Source of the DNA: Billgrantia campisalis
Lineage (GTDB): Bacteria; Pseudomonadota; Gammaproteobacteria; Pseudomonadales; Halomonadaceae
Length of the DNA stretch: 64,000 nt
Direction: 5' to 3'
NCBI RefSeq assembly: GCF_022341425.1
Contig: NZ_JABFUC010000003.1
Coordinates: forward strand, 124,001-188,000
Below the pieces are notes generated by a model, which ran no database searches, was not told the DNA's origin, and was given only the letters and a program-made list of their open reading frames with translations. Positions 28,141 to 36,779 of the stretch are shown in pieces; positions within the stretch are counted from its first letter, which is position 1, and every line of letters begins with the position of its first letter. Both the position numbers and the translations under genes were made by a program.

Positions 28141-29103
28141 TTAGCGCAGCACGCGCCGGGGGTCGATGGGCTTGCCGCCCTGGCGAATATCGAACAGCAG
28201 GTCGTGGCGCTCGGTGGCGTTGCTCAAACCCACCTCACACAGCGGTGTGCCCCGGCTGACCCTGGCGCCGTCCTCCACCAGCAGCGAGTCGCACAGCGCA
28301 TAAACGCTCTGCAGGTTGCCGCTGTGATGAACGATCACCACCCGGCCGAGTTGGCGCATGCTACCGGCGAAGCGGACATCGCCGTCGGCGACGGCCTTGG
28401 CCTTCGCGCCGTTGCCGGTGGCCAGCAGCATGGGCTGCAGGGTGCCGCGGCTGTCGGCGCCGAAGGAGCGCACCACCCGGTAGTCGTCCAGCGGCCAGGG
28501 CCAGTTGCCCGCCGAGGCGGGCAGCGCACCGTTGCTGCCAGAGGCCGATGATGTCGGCGAGGCGCGCGACGACCCGCTGGCCGCGCTTCGGCGAGCCCCG
28601 CCGCTGCTCGGAGAGGGGCGACTCGCCGTGGCCGATGCAGCGGCGCCACTGCCGCGCAGCGGCACCTGGATCACCTGCCCGACCCTGAGCTGAGTGGGCT
28701 GGGTGCCGGGGTTGGCGGACTGAATGCGCGATGCCGTGGTGTTGAAGCGCCGGGCGATGCCGGAGTAGGTGTCGCCGGGACGCACCTGGTAGCGATAGGG
28801 GCCGCCGGAAGGCGCACGCTCCTGGTGAGTCGGGACCAGCAGGCGTTGGCCCACCGCCAGGCGGCGGGGATCGACGCCGGGGTTGAAGCGCTCCAGGCGG
28901 GCCAGGGGCACGTCGGCCCTGGCGGCGAGGGCGCCCAGGGTATCGCCGCGCTGCACGGTGATCCAGTGGCCGGCGATGCCGGGATCGCCGCTGCGTTGCA
29001 CCTCGCCACCCGACGAGGCGCAGGCGGCCAGGATCAGCAGCATCAGCAGGCTCAGTGCGAGTCGAGCGCCGCGTCCTTTTCCTGCCACAGGGCGTTGAGC
29101 CAT
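28141..29103 (-). CDS. NlpD/EnvC-like lipoprotein with two LysM domains and a degenerate M23 domain
   Basis: 320 residues: signal peptide with lipobox LAAC, two LysM domains (about 48-92 and 104-150; VQRGDTLGALA and VRPGDTYSGIARRFN), a Ser/Ala-rich linker, and an M23/LytM domain (about 205-318). The zinc ligands are lost: the HxxxD site is replaced by LLATGNGAK and the HxH site reads DLLFDIR. It is therefore likely an amidase activator rather than a peptidase. Start ATG 29103 gives a 52-base overlap with the upstream acyltransferase gene, suggesting coupled translation. Confidence 0.8.
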   Translation of the reverse strand: MAQRPVAGKGRGARLALSLLMLLILAACASSGGEVQRSGDPGIAGHWITVQRGDTLGALAARADVPLARLERFNPGVDPRRLAVGQRLLVPTHQERAPSGGPYRYQVRPGDTYSGIARRFNTTASRIQSANPGTQPTQLRVGQVIQVPLRGSGAAASATASRPSPSSGGARRSAASGSSRASPTSSASGSNGALPASAGNWPWPLDDYRVVRSFGADSRGTLQPMLLATGNGAKAKAVADGDVRFAGSMRQLGRVVIVHHSGNLQSVYALCDSLLVEDGARVSRGTPLCEVGLSNATERHDLLFDIRQGGKPIDPRRVLR

Positions 29104-29921
29104 GAGTGGAAGCGTTCCTTGTAGTCCGGGTCGTCGTGATAGTCGCCTTCCAGCATCCAGTCGGGGACCGGCAGACGCCGCGCCTCGAGCGTGACGGCCC
29201 CCTCGCGGCCACACAGGAAGTCCCAGAAACTGGGCGAGGGGTTCTCGTAGCTCAGGGTAACGTCGATGATACCGCTCAGCCGGTCCCCCAGCAGCTTGAT
29301 GACCTGGGCGATGCCGCCGGCTCTGGGGCTCAACAGGTGGCGATACGGAGAGCCCTGGGCGCGATGCTTGGCCGGCGTGAAGCGGGTGCCCTCGACGAAG
29401 TTGTAGATGGCGATGGGCCGCTCGCGGGCGTGGCGGCACATGCGCTCCGTCGCTTCCCGGTCACGGCGTGCCAGCTTGGGATGGCGTTCACGCTGTTCAC
29501 GGCTCAGGCGGCGCAGCATGGGGAACTCCATGGCCCAGAATGCCAGGCCGACGATCGGCACCCAGATCAGCTGGCGCTTGACGAAGAAGTGCGGCATGGG
29601 GATGCGCCGATGCAGGGCGAAAAACAGCATGAAGATGTCGGTCCAGCTGCGGTGGTTGGAGAGCACCAGCCACCACTGGTTCCGGGACAGCCCCTCGGGG
29701 AGGCGAATATCCAGACGCGGCTTGAGCCAGTGACGCATCCACCACAGGTTGGTGCCGATCCAGTTGAGGGCTACGGCGTTGAGGCCCCTGAGCACCAGCC
29801 GACGCAGCCGGCGTCCGGGGGTGATCAGCTTGACCAGTGTCAGGGCGATGAGGGGGATGCCCCAGCCCAGGGTGGTGATAATCAGCAGCAGGATGCTGAC
29901 GATCCCCTTGAGGGTCGACAT
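29052..29921 (-). CDS. Lysophospholipid acyltransferase family protein (YihG-like)
   Basis: 289 residues, PlsC-type acyltransferase with an N-terminal membrane segment. Catalytic box NHRSWTD (NHx4D) and acceptor motif FVEGTRF are intact, as is the downstream P-motif region (SGIIDVTLSYENPSPSFWDFL). Length and motif context resemble E. coli YihG rather than PlsC itself. ATG 29921 has AAGGAG seven bases upstream. The gene end overlaps the lipoprotein gene, giving an envelope-related operon. Confidence 0.85.
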   Translation of the reverse strand: MSTLKGIVSILLLIITTLGWGIPLIALTLVKLITPGRRLRRLVLRGLNAVALNWIGTNLWWMRHWLKPRLDIRLPEGLSRNQWWLVLSNHRSWTDIFMLFFALHRRIPMPHFFVKRQLIWVPIVGLAFWAMEFPMLRRLSREQRERHPKLARRDREATERMCRHARERPIAIYNFVEGTRFTPAKHRAQGSPYRHLLSPRAGGIAQVIKLLGDRLSGIIDVTLSYENPSPSFWDFLCGREGAVTLEARRLPVPDWMLEGDYHDDPDYKERFHSWLNALWQEKDAALDSH

Positions 29922-30024
29922 GCCGCTCTCCTTAGACGACAAGTGGTAATGGTAACCGCGCCAGTCGATCATGCTAATGGATCGCGGTGAGACTGCCCAG
30001 CGCTTCCCCTGCGCATGCCGCTTC

Positions 30025-30939
30025 TCAGGGGGAGGCGGTGGGGCTCGGCTCGGCCGCCAGGGTGCTTTGCAGCACCTCGTGCAGCGCGCGGGCGGCCACC
30101 GAGAGCTCCTGTCCGGCACCGATGACGACCCCCACGGTGCGGCGGATCTGCGGATCGTGCAGCGGCAGGCAGCGGGCCCCCAGCTCCCGCATCTGGTCGC
30201 GGCACAGGGCCGGTACCGCGCTGACGCCCAGACCACTGGCCACCATATGGCCGACCGTGGCCAGCTGATGGCTTTCGAAAGCCACCGGCAGCTCGGTGTG
30301 GTGGCGGCCCAGCGCCTGTTCGAGCAGGATACGCACCATCGAGGGACGCTGCAGGGTGATGAAGTCGTAGGTCAACAGCGCCTGCCAGTGCACCTCGCTT
30401 TCCTGGGCGAGCGGCGAATCCGGGGGCACCACCGCCACGAAGGTGTCCTCGAAGAGCGGAATGAAGTCGATGCCCTCGCAGGTTTCCGGCTCGAAGGCGA
30501 TGCCGAGCTCCACCTGCTGGCGGCGCACCATGTCGATGACCTGCTCGTTGATCACGTCGTGCACTGTCACGTTGACCCGTGGAAAGCGCTCACGAAAGAC
30601 GCGCAGGGCAGGGGGCAGGCGATTGCAGGCGAAAGAGGGCATGGCGGCCACGGCGACCCTGCCCAGTTGCAGGGTGAAACGCTGGCGCAACAGCTCCTCG
30701 GCGTTGTCCCAGTCGGCCAGCAGGCGCTTGGCCAGCGGCAGCAGGGTTTCGCCCTCGGGGGTCAGGCGCACGCTGCGGGTGCTGCGAATCAGCAGGGGAC
30801 CGCCTAGACTCTCCTCCAGACCCTTGATGGCGAGGCTCAGCGCCGGCTGGGAGAGGTGCAGCCGTTCACAGGCCTGAGTGAAACTCAGGGTCTGGGAGAC
30901 GGCGAGGAAGGCGCGCAGCTGCTTGGCGGTCATGCTCAT
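30025..30939 (-). CDS. LysR-family regulator, probable regulator of scoAB
   Basis: 304 residues: winged HTH (about 3-62, [35 protein letters not shown]) and a LysR co-inducer domain. Divergently transcribed from scoA with a 126-base AT-rich spacer, the classic LysR arrangement. This suggests control of ketone-body degradation by an acetoacetate-like inducer. The target is inferred from position alone. Confidence 0.85.
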   Translation of the reverse strand: MSMTAKQLRAFLAVSQTLSFTQACERLHLSQPALSLAIKGLEESLGGPLLIRSTRSVRLTPEGETLLPLAKRLLADWDNAEELLRQRFTLQLGRVAVAAMPSFACNRLPPALRVFRERFPRVNVTVHDVINEQVIDMVRRQQVELGIAFEPETCEGIDFIPLFEDTFVAVVPPDSPLAQESEVHWQALLTYDFITLQRPSMVRILLEQALGRHHTELPVAFESHQLATVGHMVASGLGVSAVPALCRDQMRELGARCLPLHDPQIRRTVGVVIGAGQELSVAARALHEVLQSTLAAEPSPTASP

Positions 30940-31065
30940 GGGAGGGTCATTTATTTGCCAATCCGATTAATTGATAAAAAAAACAAACTTAACAAATATA
31001 TTGGCCGGGTCAACACTGACCGAGTATCGTCATTCATCCATCCCACAACAAAACGAGGCTTTGCG
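30940..31065. promoter_or_regulatory. Divergent LysR/scoA promoter region
   Basis: AT-rich spacer (30950-31005), strikingly unlike the surrounding DNA. Candidate -35 TTGATA (30971-30976) with AAATAT 17 bases later, or TATATT (30997-31002) at a longer spacing, for scoA. An inverted repeat GGTCA-acac-TGACC at 31008-31021 lies just downstream and could be an operator. Box assignments are by eye. Confidence 0.45.
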
Positions 31066-31767
31066 ATGGCCGGATTCGACAAGCGCGTCTACTCCTACGA
31101 AGAGGCAATGGCAGGCATCGAGAGCGGCATGACCGTGATCGCCGGGGGCTTCGGGCTGTGCGGTATCCCCGAGAACCTGATTGCCGAGATCAAGCGCCGT
31201 GGCGTCACCGATCTGACCGTGATCTCCAACAACTGTGGCGTCGACGGGTTCGGCCTGGGCGTGCTGCTGGAAGATCGCCAGATCTGCAAGATCTACGCCT
31301 CCTACGTCGGCGAGAATGCCCTGTTCGAGAAGCAGATGCTCAACGACGAGATCGAGGTCGTGCTCACCCCCCAGGGCACCCTGGCCGAGAAGATGCGCGC
31401 CGGCGGCGCCGGTATCCCGGCCTTCTATACCGCCACCGGCTATGGCACGCCCATCGGTGAGGGTAAGGAGGTGCGTGAATTCAACGGCCGCCACTACATT
31501 CTCGAAGAGGCCATGACCGGCGATTTTGCCATCGTCAAGGGCTGGAAGGCCGACCGCTACGGCAACGTGGTGTATCGCCACACCGCGCAGAATTTCAACC
31601 CCATGGCGGCCACCGCCGGCAAGATCACCGTGGTCGAGGTCGAAGAGATCGTCGAGCCGGGGGAGTTGGAACCCAGCCAGATCCATACTCCGGGTATCTA
31701 CGTGGACCGCATCATCCAGGGCTCCTTCGAGAAGCGCATCGAGAAGCGTACCGTGCGCGAGGGCTAA
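31066..31767 (+). CDS. scoA: Succinyl-CoA:3-ketoacid CoA-transferase subunit A
   Basis: 233 residues; alpha subunit of the SCOT-type transferase activating acetoacetate with succinyl-CoA. The N-terminal [13 protein letters not shown] and the [17 protein letters not shown] stretch are diagnostic. ATG 31066 has a modest GAGG upstream; the open frame to 30856 crosses the promoter and is not coding. Paired with scoB 72 bases downstream. With the 3-hydroxybutyrate dehydrogenase at 35409 it supports use of hydroxybutyrate or PHB. Confidence 0.95.
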   Translation: MAGFDKRVYSYEEAMAGIESGMTVIAGGFGLCGIPENLIAEIKRRGVTDLTVISNNCGVDGFGLGVLLEDRQICKIYASYVGENALFEKQMLNDEIEVVLTPQGTLAEKMRAGGAGIPAFYTATGYGTPIGEGKEVREFNGRHYILEEAMTGDFAIVKGWKADRYGNVVYRHTAQNFNPMAATAGKITVVEVEEIVEPGELEPSQIHTPGIYVDRIIQGSFEKRIEKRTVREG

Positions 31768-31839
31768 GCGCACGGCACGGTTTCCTGACGGCCGGCCTTC
31801 GATGCCGGCGCTTCTCAACCGAACACAAGAGGCAACAAG

Positions 31840-32505
31840 ATGGCACTGACTCGCGAACAGATGGCACAGCGCGTGGCGCGTGAACTCCAGGACGGCTTCT
31901 ACGTGAACCTGGGTATCGGCATCCCCACCCTAGTGGCCAACTACATACCCGAGGGCATCGACGTCATGCTGCAGTCCGAGAACGGCCTGCTGGGCATGGG
32001 GCGCTTCCCCACCGAAGACGAAGTCGACCCGGACATGATCAACGCCGGCAAGCAGACGGTGACCGCGCGTCCCGGGGCGGCGATCTTCTCCTCGGCGGAA
32101 TCCTTCGCCATGATCCGCGGCGGCCACGTCGACCTGACGGTGCTCGGCGCCTTCGAGGTGGACCAGCACGGCAACATCGCCTCCTGGATGGTTCCCGGCA
32201 AGCTGATCAAGGGCATGGGCGGCGCCATGGACCTGGTGGCCGGCGCCGAGAACATCATCTGCACCATGACCCACGCGTCCAAGCACGGTGAATCCAAGCT
32301 GCTCGAGCAGTGCACCCTGCCGCTGACCGGCGCGGGCTGCATCAACCGGGTGCTTACCGATCTGGCCTACCTCGAGATCGAGAACGGCGCCTTCATCCTC
32401 AAGGAGCGGGCGCCGGGGGTGTCGGTCGAGGAGATCGTCGAGAAGACCGCTGGCAAGCTGGTCGTGCCCGAGCATGTGCCGGAAATGACCTTCGATCCCG
32501 CCTGA
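31840..32505 (+). CDS. scoB: Succinyl-CoA:3-ketoacid CoA-transferase subunit B
   Basis: 221 residues, beta subunit holding the catalytic Glu in LQSENGLLGMG. Other signatures: NLGIGIPTLVANYIP and GAFEVDQHGNIASWMVPGK. Start ATG 31840 follows AAGAGG. The gene is closed by a very strong hairpin (32524-32562). Together with scoA it forms the ketone-body CoA-transferase. Confidence 0.96.
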   Translation: MALTREQMAQRVARELQDGFYVNLGIGIPTLVANYIPEGIDVMLQSENGLLGMGRFPTEDEVDPDMINAGKQTVTARPGAAIFSSAESFAMIRGGHVDLTVLGAFEVDQHGNIASWMVPGKLIKGMGGAMDLVAGAENIICTMTHASKHGESKLLEQCTLPLTGAGCINRVLTDLAYLEIENGAFILKERAPGVSVEEIVEKTAGKLVVPEHVPEMTFDPA

Positions 32506-32523
32506 TCGCGGTCAGGCAAGTCA

Positions 32524-32562
32524 ACGACGAGGCCCGGGCGTCCAGCGCCCGGGCCTCGTCGT
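32524..32562 (+). terminator. Hairpin terminator after scoB
   Basis: Perfect 17-bp stem (32524-32540 with 32546-32562) around a five-base loop, starting 19 bases after the stop. No T-run. Strongest stem in the window. Confidence 0.75.
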
Positions 32563-32647
32563 ATCTCACTGATGAAAATCTGACCAACTTATGTGCTTAC
32601 CCGCTGCCCTCTCGGCAGGGACGATTTACCCCGCCGCCTTGCACAGT

Positions 32648-32672
32648 GTTATCCACAGATTCTGTGGATAAC
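32648..32672. promoter_or_regulatory. Perfect palindrome of two inverted DnaA boxes
   Basis: GTTATCCACAGA - T - TCTGTGGATAAC, a 25-base perfect palindrome. Each arm contains TTATCCACA, the consensus high-affinity DnaA box. It lies between the scoB terminator and the convergent DUF1338-like gene. Could titrate DnaA or act as a hairpin; function inferred. Confidence 0.6.
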
Positions 32673-32683
32673 CCCCATGGCCG

Positions 32684-33451
32684 TCAGGCGATCTCGCAGC
32701 GCGTGTGGTGGGGCAGCAGCAGTTCGACCGCCCGCTCGTGGTCATGGCTCAGACACTTCTGGACCAGCGCCAGTCCGCCCAGGTCGATGCGATGCTCATC
32801 GCCGTGGGCGAAGGCCAAGCGGCGGGAACAGGTCGGGTAAAAGCTGTAGTCGAGCAGCGGCGAGATCGGAAAGATGCCGTGATGACGGTCCGGGTTGCCG
32901 CGCAGGCCGGCCTGGGCCAGCCCGGCGTCCAGGGTGGCCAGGTCGTGGCCGAGACGTTCACAGTCGAAGCCGGCATGGTGCATGCTCGGGCCCATGACCG
33001 CCAGCCAGCCGGCCAGGGGGTGGTCGTCGCACAGCGCCCGGTAGGTCGCCCAGTCGGGCATCGGCCAGGGACGGCCGCGACACAGCAGGTTCTGGCCGCG
33101 CCGGTCCTGGGGGTGGGTCTGTGACACCAGTCGGGTGAGCCGTTCGCGGGGATGGCGAGAGAGGGTGCCCAGCTGCAGTTCGGCCAGCACCAGCCAGGCG
33201 CCATCGTCCGGCGGCATCAGCAGGGTGACCAGCAGGCCCCGGTCGGCCATGGCATAGTGATGCATGGGGCGATAGCCGAGGTGGCTCAGGGTCGGGACCA
33301 GCTCGGCGGCCGAGAAGGGACTCTGGTTGAGGGTCAGCAGCGCCAGGTACTCCGCCGGGGCATCCGTGGGCCACAGGCGCAGGGCCCCCACATCCGGGTG
33401 CTGGTGGATGTAGTCGAGCCACAGCTGCTGGACAAACTCTTCCCGTTGCAT
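32684..33451 (-). CDS. DUF1338-like (VOC-fold) protein, possible 2-oxoacid dioxygenase relative
   Basis: 255 residues. The overall pattern (N-terminal FVQQLWLDYIHQHPDV, a central WLAVMGPSMHHAGFDCERL block, then GLRGNPD and DYSFYPT) resembles DUF1338/HglS metal-dependent 2-oxoadipate dioxygenase/decarboxylases, but this is from memory and weak. Candidate metal His are in RPMHHYAM and SMHHAGF. The expected Glu ligand near the C-terminus is not obvious (GGLALVQK), so catalysis is doubtful. Single gene, possible minus-strand -10 box TATACT at 33495-33500. Confidence 0.55.
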   Translation of the reverse strand: MQREEFVQQLWLDYIHQHPDVGALRLWPTDAPAEYLALLTLNQSPFSAAELVPTLSHLGYRPMHHYAMADRGLLVTLLMPPDDGAWLVLAELQLGTLSRHPRERLTRLVSQTHPQDRRGQNLLCRGRPWPMPDWATYRALCDDHPLAGWLAVMGPSMHHAGFDCERLGHDLATLDAGLAQAGLRGNPDRHHGIFPISPLLDYSFYPTCSRRLAFAHGDEHRIDLGGLALVQKCLSHDHERAVELLLPHHTRCEIA

Positions 33452-33585
33452 CGTCCCTATCCCTCTGTCCTGATGCCCCTATCATAACGACGTTAGTATA
33501 GGTGCTGGCGAAGCAGAGCTTTCAACGCGGGGACGACGCTTGAAGGGCGCGGGAGCCGCCCGCAGGCGGTCCGGTGCAGGGCGGG

Positions 33586-33861
33586 TCAGCCGGTGGTGGC
33601 GGGGGCCAGCAGGGCTTGGTCGCGGACGTACTGATCGAACTCGGTGAAACCGCCCACATGGGACTGATCGACGAAGATCTGCGGTACCGTCGTGACCGGC
33701 TTGCCGATGGTCTTCTCCATATCGGCCTTGGTGATGCCCTCAGCCTGGATGTCCACGTAGCGGTGCCCCTGAATGGCCCCGGCACTTTCCAGCCGCTCGG
33801 CCAGCGCCTGGGCGCGGACGCAGAAGGGGCAGCCGGGGCGCCCGAAAATCACGACGAACAT
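33586..33861 (-). CDS. grxA: Glutaredoxin 1 (GrxA-like)
   Basis: 91 residues. Reduces disulfides with glutathione. Active site CPFC at residues 11-14 in VIFGRPGCPFC, cis-Pro loop TVPQIFVDQSHVGG, and YVDIQAEGITKADME closely match E. coli Grx1, a ribonucleotide reductase electron donor. The ATG at 33861 has AGGAG seven bases upstream; the frame continues to 33942 without similarity. Confidence 0.93.
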   Translation of the reverse strand: MFVVIFGRPGCPFCVRAQALAERLESAGAIQGHRYVDIQAEGITKADMEKTIGKPVTTVPQIFVDQSHVGGFTEFDQYVRDQALLAPATTG

Positions 33862-33959
33862 GGCGTTACTCCTAGCAAAAAGTGGCGCCATTCTGACTGA
33901 TCGCAGCGCTCGGTGCCAATAGCGGCCTGCTAGCCGTGTCATTGTTGCGGGCTATCGGG

Positions 33960-34781
33960 TCAGCGGATATCCAGCTCGTTGGCATCGGCGGCGCGCAGTA
34001 GCTCGCCCAGCTCGGCATGAATCTCGGGGCCGGCGACCAGCAGGTTTTCGCCATAGAGGTCTTCGGGAATGCCCGTCGGGCAGGGGTAGAGGTGGCCGGT
34101 TTGGGCGCCGGCTTCCCGAGCGATCAGCCAGCCGGCGGCGAAGTCCCAGGGGGAAACGCTCTCGTAATAGGCATCGAGGCGGCCGCAAGCCACGTCACAC
34201 AGGTCCAGCGCCGCGGAGCCGTTGCGACGCACGTCCTGGCAGTGGGTGAGCACCGCCATCAGCCGACGGATCAGGGGCGGGCGGCTGTCGCGACGATAGG
34301 GAAAGCCAGTGCCGACCAGGCAGCGTTGCAGGTCGGTGGTGCGGCTGGCATGAATCGGCTGATCGTTGCACCAGGCGCCTTGTCCCAGCAGGGCGCTGAA
34401 GGTCTCGCCGAGAAAGGGCGCGTGCACCACGCCCAGGCGGGTCTTGCCCTCGCTGAACCAGGCGATGGAGACGCCCACATGGTGCAGGCCGTGGGCGAAG
34501 TTGACGGTGCCGTCAATGGGATCGATCACCCAGAGGTCAGCGGCGCGGCTCAGCACCTCGCGATCCGGTGCGAGCTCTTCGCTCAGGCGTGTCTCGCCCG
34601 GCAGGCTGGCTTCCAGTCGGTCACCGATCAGGGTGTCGACTTCCAGGTCGACGTCGGTGACCAGCTCCTGGCCGTACTTGTAGCGTTGGCCGAAGACCTG
34701 GCGGTGACGGGCGTCGATGATGCACTCGCCGGCTTCCTTGGCAATCGAGACGGCCAGCTCGAGGCGCTGTTGCGGAGTCAT
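33960..34781 (-). CDS. Inositol monophosphatase family protein
   Basis: 273 residues, metal-dependent sugar-phosphate phosphatase. Motifs: SEEL (metal Glu), WVIDPIDGTVNFAHGL and SPWDFAAGWLIAREAG, all intact. It is a different branch from cysQ at 7117-7905. Similarity to SuhB-type proteins is clear, but the physiological substrate is unknown. Start ATG 34781 has GAGGA six bases upstream; ATG 34787 is too close to the same site. The divergent HybE-like gene starts 101 bases away. Confidence 0.85.
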   Translation of the reverse strand: MTPQQRLELAVSIAKEAGECIIDARHRQVFGQRYKYGQELVTDVDLEVDTLIGDRLEASLPGETRLSEELAPDREVLSRAADLWVIDPIDGTVNFAHGLHHVGVSIAWFSEGKTRLGVVHAPFLGETFSALLGQGAWCNDQPIHASRTTDLQRCLVGTGFPYRRDSRPPLIRRLMAVLTHCQDVRRNGSAALDLCDVACGRLDAYYESVSPWDFAAGWLIAREAGAQTGHLYPCPTGIPEDLYGENLLVAGPEIHAELGELLRAADANELDIR

Positions 34782-34881
34782 GGGCATTCCTCGTCGCGGG
34801 GGGAACTGCCAGAATAGCAGTCGCGAGGCGGCCTTGCTGGAATGGGCCGCAGACCGTTTGTGAGCAACTCGAGGAGACCCC

Positions 34882-35316
34882 ATGCAGGCCCTGAGCCCCG
34901 AGCAGTATGAACGGCTACGCGACCTTGCGTCGGCCTGGCAGCACCAGCAGGGGCGTCACTTGAAGGAGGCGCCGCACACCAACCCGCGGCTGGGCGTCGA
35001 TGCGCTCTGCTTCCAGCGCTGGTCGTTCGAGGGCGGCGACGAGCACCTGGTCGGCGCCCTGGTGACGCCGCTGTCGCTGTCACTGGTGCTGGTGCCGGTC
35101 GATGCCGAGGTCGTAGCGCCTGCGCAGGGCGAGCGCCAGCTGTTCACGCTGCCCTCCGGCCGCTATGCGTTCCAGGCGGAACGGCTGGCATCGCCGCTGT
35201 GGCTGTGGCGCTGCGAGCTCATGGACGATCTCTCCGACCTGGCCTCGCGCCAGGAGGCGAGCCGTCTGGCCCAGCGACTGATGGACCGGGTGATGACGCC
35301 AGCGCCCGGGGAATGA
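34882..35316 (+). CDS. HybE-like hydrogenase-chaperone family protein
   Basis: 144 residues. The pattern TNPRLGVDALCF (32-43), HLVGALVTPLSLSLVLVP, LFTLPSGRYAFQAE and the C-terminal ASRLAQRLMDRV follows the HybE family of [NiFe]-hydrogenase assembly chaperones. No hydrogenase or maturation gene lies in the window. Recognition is from remembered consensus, so it could be another small cytoplasmic family. GAGGAG precedes the ATG. Probably its own unit; 3-hydroxybutyrate dehydrogenase follows 92 bases later. Confidence 0.6.
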   Translation: MQALSPEQYERLRDLASAWQHQQGRHLKEAPHTNPRLGVDALCFQRWSFEGGDEHLVGALVTPLSLSLVLVPVDAEVVAPAQGERQLFTLPSGRYAFQAERLASPLWLWRCELMDDLSDLASRQEASRLAQRLMDRVMTPAPGE

Positions 35317-35408
35317 AGCTGGTGTCGCCGCGGGGCTGGGCTTATGCTGGCCCTGTCGCGAGGGGCTGGACGAGGCCCTGAGCCATCGCTGAGCACGAGG
35401 AGGTGTCA

Positions 35409-36182
35409 ATGACGAATGCAACGACTACCACGCCGCGGGTCGCCCTGGTAACCGGCACCGCCAGCGGGATCGGGGAGGCCGTGGTACGCCATTTCCGCGA
35501 GCTGGGCCATCAGGTGCTGGCGGTTGACTTCAATGAGCAGGCCCAGGAGAAGGCGGATGCCGTCGGAGCGGCCTTCTTTCGTGCCGACCTGACCGACGGC
35601 GAGGCCTGCAAGGCCGCCGTGGCCGAGGCGATCAAGCGCTTCGAGCGCGTGGATATCCTGGTCAACAACGCCGGCATCCAGCACGTGTCGCCCATCGAGG
35701 ATTTCCCGGAGGCCAAGTGGCGCCAGATCCTCGACCTGATGCTCACCGCGCCGTTTCTGCTCAGCCAGGCCGCCTGGCCGTCGATGCGCGCGGGCGGCTG
35801 GGGACGCATCGTCAATATTGCCTCGGTGCATGCCCAGGTGGCGTCGCCCGGCAAGTCGGCCTACATCAGCGCCAAGCACGGCATGATCGGGCTCACCAAG
35901 ACCGCCGCGCTGGAGGGTGGGCCCCAGGGCATCACCGCCAATGCCGTCTGCCCGGCCTACGTGAAGACACCGCTGGTGGACAACCAGATCGCCGACCAGG
36001 CCAAGCTGCACGGCATGGACGAGCAGGAGGTGGTCGAGCAGATCATGCTGAAGAACGCCGCCATCAAGCGTCTGATCGAGCCGCACGAGGTGGCCGAGCT
36101 GGTGGCCTATCTCGCCTCCGACGCCGCCGGCGCAGTGACCGGCTCGAGCTTCAATATCGACCTGGGCTGGACGGCGCAATAA
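35409..36182 (+). CDS. bdhA: 3-hydroxybutyrate dehydrogenase
   Basis: 257 residues, short-chain dehydrogenase interconverting 3-hydroxybutyrate and acetoacetate with NAD. TGTASGIG nucleotide loop (about 15-22), NNAG, catalytic Ser and YISAK (Tyr/Lys), plus VCPAYVKTPLVDNQI and the C-terminal FNIDLGWTAQ typical of bacterial BdhA. AGGAGG lies five bases before ATG 35409; GTG 35403 would overlap that site. It links PHB or hydroxybutyrate to the scoAB enzyme nearby. Confidence 0.93.
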   Translation: MTNATTTTPRVALVTGTASGIGEAVVRHFRELGHQVLAVDFNEQAQEKADAVGAAFFRADLTDGEACKAAVAEAIKRFERVDILVNNAGIQHVSPIEDFPEAKWRQILDLMLTAPFLLSQAAWPSMRAGGWGRIVNIASVHAQVASPGKSAYISAKHGMIGLTKTAALEGGPQGITANAVCPAYVKTPLVDNQIADQAKLHGMDEQEVVEQIMLKNAAIKRLIEPHEVAELVAYLASDAAGAVTGSSFNIDLGWTAQ

Positions 36183-36198
36183 CACCCAGGCTTGCAGC

Positions 36199-36215
36199 GC
36201 CCGGCGTCACCGGGC
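36199..36215. terminator. Short hairpin between bdhA and the RegA gene
   Basis: Stem GCCCGG / CCGGGC with a five-base loop, squeezed between convergent stop codons. Weak but well placed as a shared terminator. Confidence 0.45.
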
Positions 36216-36755
36216 TCAGTGCCGAACCGGGCGCTTCTGCAGCTTGCGCTGCAGGGTGCGCCGGTGCATGCCCAGGGCCCTGGCGGTGGCGGAGATATTG
36301 CCATCGTGTTCCTGCAGCACCTTCTGGATATGTTCCCAGGCGATGCGGTTGATCGAGGGCGGGTTGTCGGCGACCTCGGCATCCGGGTCGCCCTTCTCGC
36401 GGCCCAGGGCGATGAGGATCTCCTCGGCGTCGGCCGGCTTGCACAGGTAGTTGACGGCGCCGAGCTTGATCGCCTCGACGGCGGTGGCGATGCTCGAGTA
36501 GCCGGTGAGCACCACCACCCGGCAGTCGGGCAGCGCCGCCAGCAGCTCCGGCAGCAGCTTGAGACCTGAACTGTGCTCCAGCTTGAGGTCCAGGGTCGCC
36601 AGGCCTGGGCGGTGGCGGCGGGCCTGGGCCAGCGCCTGCTCGGCGTCATGAGCCACTAGCACCTCGTAACCGCGTCTGGCCATGGCACGCGACAGCACAT
36701 GGCAGAACATCTCGTCGTCATCGATGATCAGCAGGCGTGAATCGGCATCTTGCAT
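36216..36755 (-). CDS. Response regulator, RegA/PrrA/RoxR family
   Basis: 179 residues: receiver domain with acidic DDD (12-14), phospho-acceptor D56 in TLDLKLEHSSGL and K106 in LCKPADA, then a short linker and a Fis-type HTH (NISATARALGMHRRTLQRKLQKRP). This is the RegA family, which controls respiratory and redox genes, including terminal oxidases, in Proteobacteria. Paired with the RegB-like kinase 24 bases upstream. It may control the caa3 cluster at 1-7120; that is inference. Confidence 0.92.
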   Translation of the reverse strand: MQDADSRLLIIDDDEMFCHVLSRAMARRGYEVLVAHDAEQALAQARRHRPGLATLDLKLEHSSGLKLLPELLAALPDCRVVVLTGYSSIATAVEAIKLGAVNYLCKPADAEEILIALGREKGDPDAEVADNPPSINRIAWEHIQKVLQEHDGNISATARALGMHRRTLQRKLQKRPVRH

Positions 36756-36779
36756 GGCATCCTCGTTGGTTGGGGTGGC

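Noticed and set aside
35396..35408. GTG 35403 as bdhA start
   Set aside because: It overlaps the AGGAGG ribosome binding site used for ATG 35409.
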